A stretch of DNA of 38,853 bases from a virus. Below, one piece after another: positions 37,229 through 38,853 of this stretch. The position numbers were made by a program, and so were the translations under genes. Every line of letters starts with the position of its first letter. The first letter of the stretch is position 1. Below the pieces are notes generated by a model. It was not told the DNA's origin, did no database searches, and saw only the letters and a list, made by a program, of their open reading frames with translations. Location: positions 1 through 38,853 of the IMG/VR virus record IMGVR_UViG_3300028590_000048; one strand, 5' to 3'.

Positions 37229-37238
37229 TCACCCAGAC
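37046..37238 (-). repeat. 13-bp iteron-like repeats GTCTGGGGGCCAT
   Basis: Leftward copies: 37226-37238 (GTCTGGGTGACAT), 37180-37192 (ending CCGC), 37135-37147 (GTCTGGGGGACAT), 37090-37102, 37068-37080 (both GTCTGGGGGCCAT) and 37046-37058 (GTCTATGGGCCAT). Start-to-start steps are 46, 45, 45, 22 and 22, i.e. multiples of about 22.5 bp. One copy is inverted (37165-37177) and one is degenerate (37118-37130). The first copy overlaps the last codons of the winged-HTH gene. Same-face helical phasing points to a protein-binding array. Confidence 0.88.
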
Positions 37239-37615
37239 TGCGGTGGCGGATACTCCTTCTCGTCCGGATCCAGCATCGGCAAATCCATCAGATTCGACGG
37301 CACCGTCAGCCGATACACGTCCGCCTGCTTCGCGTGCCGGTTCCCCTGCTTCGTCCGCTGGAGAAATCCCCAGTCCCGCAGATCCGACAGGGACCGCTTC
37401 ACGGTCCGCTCCGAGATGCACATCACCCGCGCCAGACGCTCCACGCCCGGCCGCACGTTCGATCCGTCCGCGTCGCCGTACTGCGCCGCGATGGCACCCA
37501 GATACTTCAGCGGGGCAGGCATCTTCACCCGCCGCAACCACCGCTCCCACTCGAAGCGGTCGACCGGTTGCAGGTTCGACACATCGACGTACACCTCTAT
37601 CTCGGCCGAGACCAT
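37229..37615 (-). CDS. Winged-HTH protein, possible replication initiator or array-binding regulator
   Basis: A 128-residue protein. Residues about 30-100 are a winged helix: LKYLGAIAAQYGDADGSNVR, then GVERLARVMCISERTVKRSL and LRDWGFLQRTKQG, the form of HTH_36/replisome-organiser N-terminal domains (phage replication proteins O/DnaD type). The N-terminus has EVYVDVSNLQ, the C-terminus is acidic and Pro-rich. It stops inside the repeat array it may bind. ATG 37615 is preceded by GGAAGGCGAGCGCG. It could be a replication initiator or a repressor; the sequence alone does not decide. Confidence 0.75.
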   Translation of the reverse strand: MVSAEIEVYVDVSNLQPVDRFEWERWLRRVKMPAPLKYLGAIAAQYGDADGSNVRPGVERLARVMCISERTVKRSLSDLRDWGFLQRTKQGNRHAKQADVYRLTVPSNLMDLPMLDPDEKEYPPPQSG

Positions 37616-37645
37616 CGCGCTCGCCTTCCACCACCCTTGCCCCGG

Positions 37646-38803
37646 TCATGACATTGCTCCGAAATCCGCATCGGCCACTGGCAGTACGTACTGCGGGCCG
37701 CACTCGCTCGGTACCGCCGTCTCGCCGAATTCGAACAATGGATCCATGGAGTCGAACAGCGGATCAGGACCGCAGTTGGTGGAGCACAACGAGGTGCGTG
37801 CCATCTCTTCGACCGTGTCGGGGTCGTCCACTGTGCCGCCCCATCCCCATTTCTTGCGATGCTTGGGGATATCGGGGCGGTCGGCGATCTCCGCCTCCAC
37901 CTGATCGACCATCTGAATGAACGGGTCGTGCGGATATGCGCAGCGCCAACGGTCCGGCTCGCCCGCTGTGGCGTTCGCCAGGCACCCGCACTCCCCGGAC
38001 ATGCCCAACTTCTGAGCCACCGGGTTGACGGGGATGTCCGGGAACATCAGTCGGTAGGCGATCAGGTCGGCCTTGTGCCACACCGCCAACGGCGAGACCC
38101 ATAGGGTGGTGCCGCGTGCGTCGGCGTACGGGATGGTGGTGCGGGTCTTGGACTCAGAGCGGCGGCGCCCAGCAATGAACACCACGCGGTGATGCTTTGA
38201 TCCGCTGATCCCGAAGTGATGCGGAACCTTCTCCAGCGCACGTTCCTTGAGTCGCTGATACATGACTCCATGCGCGGCCGGGCCCGGGAACCCGCCCGGC
38301 CATGCCCGCACCAGCTCTCCCGTCGCGCGGCTGCGCGCCATCACCGTGCCCCGCACCAGGTCGAAATAGCCTTCTCCCGGTTTCGGGGTGTGCTCGATCA
38401 ACGGCACGCCCCACCGCGACGCGGTGGCGCGCACAAAATCTCGCGTCGCCTCGATTCCGGTTTGAGTGTTGGCATGCACCTGATGGGTGGCTACGTCACG
38501 AAAGATATGCGCGACGGTGTAGGAGTCGTTGCCGCCGGACACCAGCGAGCAGAACCCGACGACCTCTTTGCCGGAGGCGTGCTCATCGATCGCCCGGTCG
38601 AACTTGTTCTGCGCCAACCGGATCAACGCATGTACACGAGACTCACGCTCGGAGCGGGTCAGGCGCACAACTAGATCCAGTGGCGTCGGATACTCCGGAT
38701 GTGGGTCCAGAGGGTTCGGATCAATGGGGACGTCGGAGTCCAGGCCCAGCGGCAAGGTCGCCGCAGATGGGCGATGACGAGACTCGCGCGCGCTGCCAGT
38801 CAT
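37646..38803 (-). CDS. PAPS reductase/DndC-like enzyme
   Basis: A 385-residue protein of the adenine nucleotide alpha-hydrolase (PP-loop) type: SLVSGGNDSYTVAHI with SGGNDS at residues 89-94, then VHANTQTGIEATRDFV (the TG-E step of PAPS reductases), GVPLIEHTPK and a conserved WVSPLAVWHKADLIAY. Cys272, Cys274, Cys288, Cys340 and Cys344 could bind an iron-sulfur cluster, as in DndC-type proteins. Possible roles are DNA phosphorothioation-like or base thiolation chemistry, or sulfur supply; no Dnd partners are in view. ATG 38803 overlaps the upstream stop (ATGA). Confidence 0.85.
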   Translation of the reverse strand: MTGSARESRHRPSAATLPLGLDSDVPIDPNPLDPHPEYPTPLDLVVRLTRSERESRVHALIRLAQNKFDRAIDEHASGKEVVGFCSLVSGGNDSYTVAHIFRDVATHQVHANTQTGIEATRDFVRATASRWGVPLIEHTPKPGEGYFDLVRGTVMARSRATGELVRAWPGGFPGPAAHGVMYQRLKERALEKVPHHFGISGSKHHRVVFIAGRRRSESKTRTTIPYADARGTTLWVSPLAVWHKADLIAYRLMFPDIPVNPVAQKLGMSGECGCLANATAGEPDRWRCAYPHDPFIQMVDQVEAEIADRPDIPKHRKKWGWGGTVDDPDTVEEMARTSLCSTNCGPDPLFDSMDPLFEFGETAVPSECGPQYVLPVADADFGAMS

Positions 38804-38853
38804 GACACCCCCAGCGATTCGGCTACGACCCCGACGAGATCGCGGGCGGCGGG
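38800..38853 (-). CDS. Partial upstream gene, C-terminal end
   Basis: Only the last 17 residues are inside the window (ending AARDLVGVVAESLGVS, then TGA). The stop overlaps the ATG of the PAPS-reductase-like gene by 4 nt, so the two are co-transcribed. Nothing can be said about its function; the operon clearly continues to the right of the window. Confidence 0.6.
   Translation of the reverse strand, partial: PAARDLVGVVAESLGVS

Noticed and set aside
37046-37238. Repeat array as a CRISPR
   Set aside because: Repeat units are only 13 bp, spacers are 9 or 32-33 bp and partly share sequence, one unit is inverted, and no cas gene is near.
1-38853. Window as a complete phage genome
   Set aside because: A gene runs off the right edge, no terminal repeat is visible between the two edges, and no DNA polymerase, primase or integrase is found, so it is a part of a larger genome.
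1-38853. tRNA genes or insertion sequences
   Set aside because: No cloverleaf with TTC-purine arm or transposase-like frame was noticed; an automated tRNA and IS search was not possible here.

Overview
The window is part of the genome of a tailed phage (siphovirus) of a high-GC actinobacterium, either free or as a prophage or phage-plasmid. Evidence: a complete head and tail gene set in the usual order, a C39-GH19 endolysin suited to actinobacterial walls, a minor tail protein resembling Rhodococcus phage ReqiPepy6 Gp37, high GC in coding sequence, many GTG and some TTG starts, and 1-4 nt gene overlaps (ATGA, GTGA, TGATG). Host genus (Rhodococcus, Gordonia or Nocardia are guesses) cannot be fixed from sequence alone. 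No integrase, ParA/ParB, tRNA or rRNA gene was seen.

Almost everything is transcribed leftward. From right to left: (1) 38.9-37.2 kb, the end of an unknown gene, a PAPS-reductase/DndC-like enzyme and a winged-HTH protein; (2) 37.24-36.80 kb, a gene-free stretch with two perfect DnaA boxes and an array of regularly spaced 13-bp repeats, a good candidate replication origin or master operator; (3) 36.8-28.9 kb, one tightly packed operon of 19 mostly small genes, including a NrdH-like glutaredoxin, a MazG-like pyrophosphohydrolase, a DUF4326 protein, an RlaP-like nucleotidyltransferase and many small Cys-rich (zinc) proteins; (4) 28.8-26.2 kb, small genes, tiny membrane peptides, a proteasome/HslV-like Ntn hydrolase and an HNH endonuclease; (5) 25.8-25.36 kb, a second gene-free stretch with three evenly spaced palindromes and nested hairpins before the terminase.

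The late operon follows: small and large terminase (the latter in two reading frames), portal, MuF-like protein, scaffold, decoration protein, gpE-type major capsid protein, head-tail connectors, major tail protein, frameshifted tail assembly chaperones, a 1511-residue tape measure with an embedded NlpC/P60 domain, distal tail and Gp37-like tail proteins, endolysin, holin-like membrane proteins, and finally adhesion or fibre-like proteins, one with eight 20-residue repeats.

At the far left, a divergent control region with three 16-bp dyad operators separates a small HTH protein (rightward, with two more genes) from one leftward gene. This looks like a repressor switch.

The most unusual observations are: the Gp37-like tail gene, whose two halves are separated by a 46-nt perfect hairpin containing an in-frame stop and lie in different frames (translational bypass, or insertion); the large terminase split by a +1 shift; the iteron/DnaA-box region; and a phage proteasome-like peptidase with Thr1/Asp17/Lys33 in canonical spacing.
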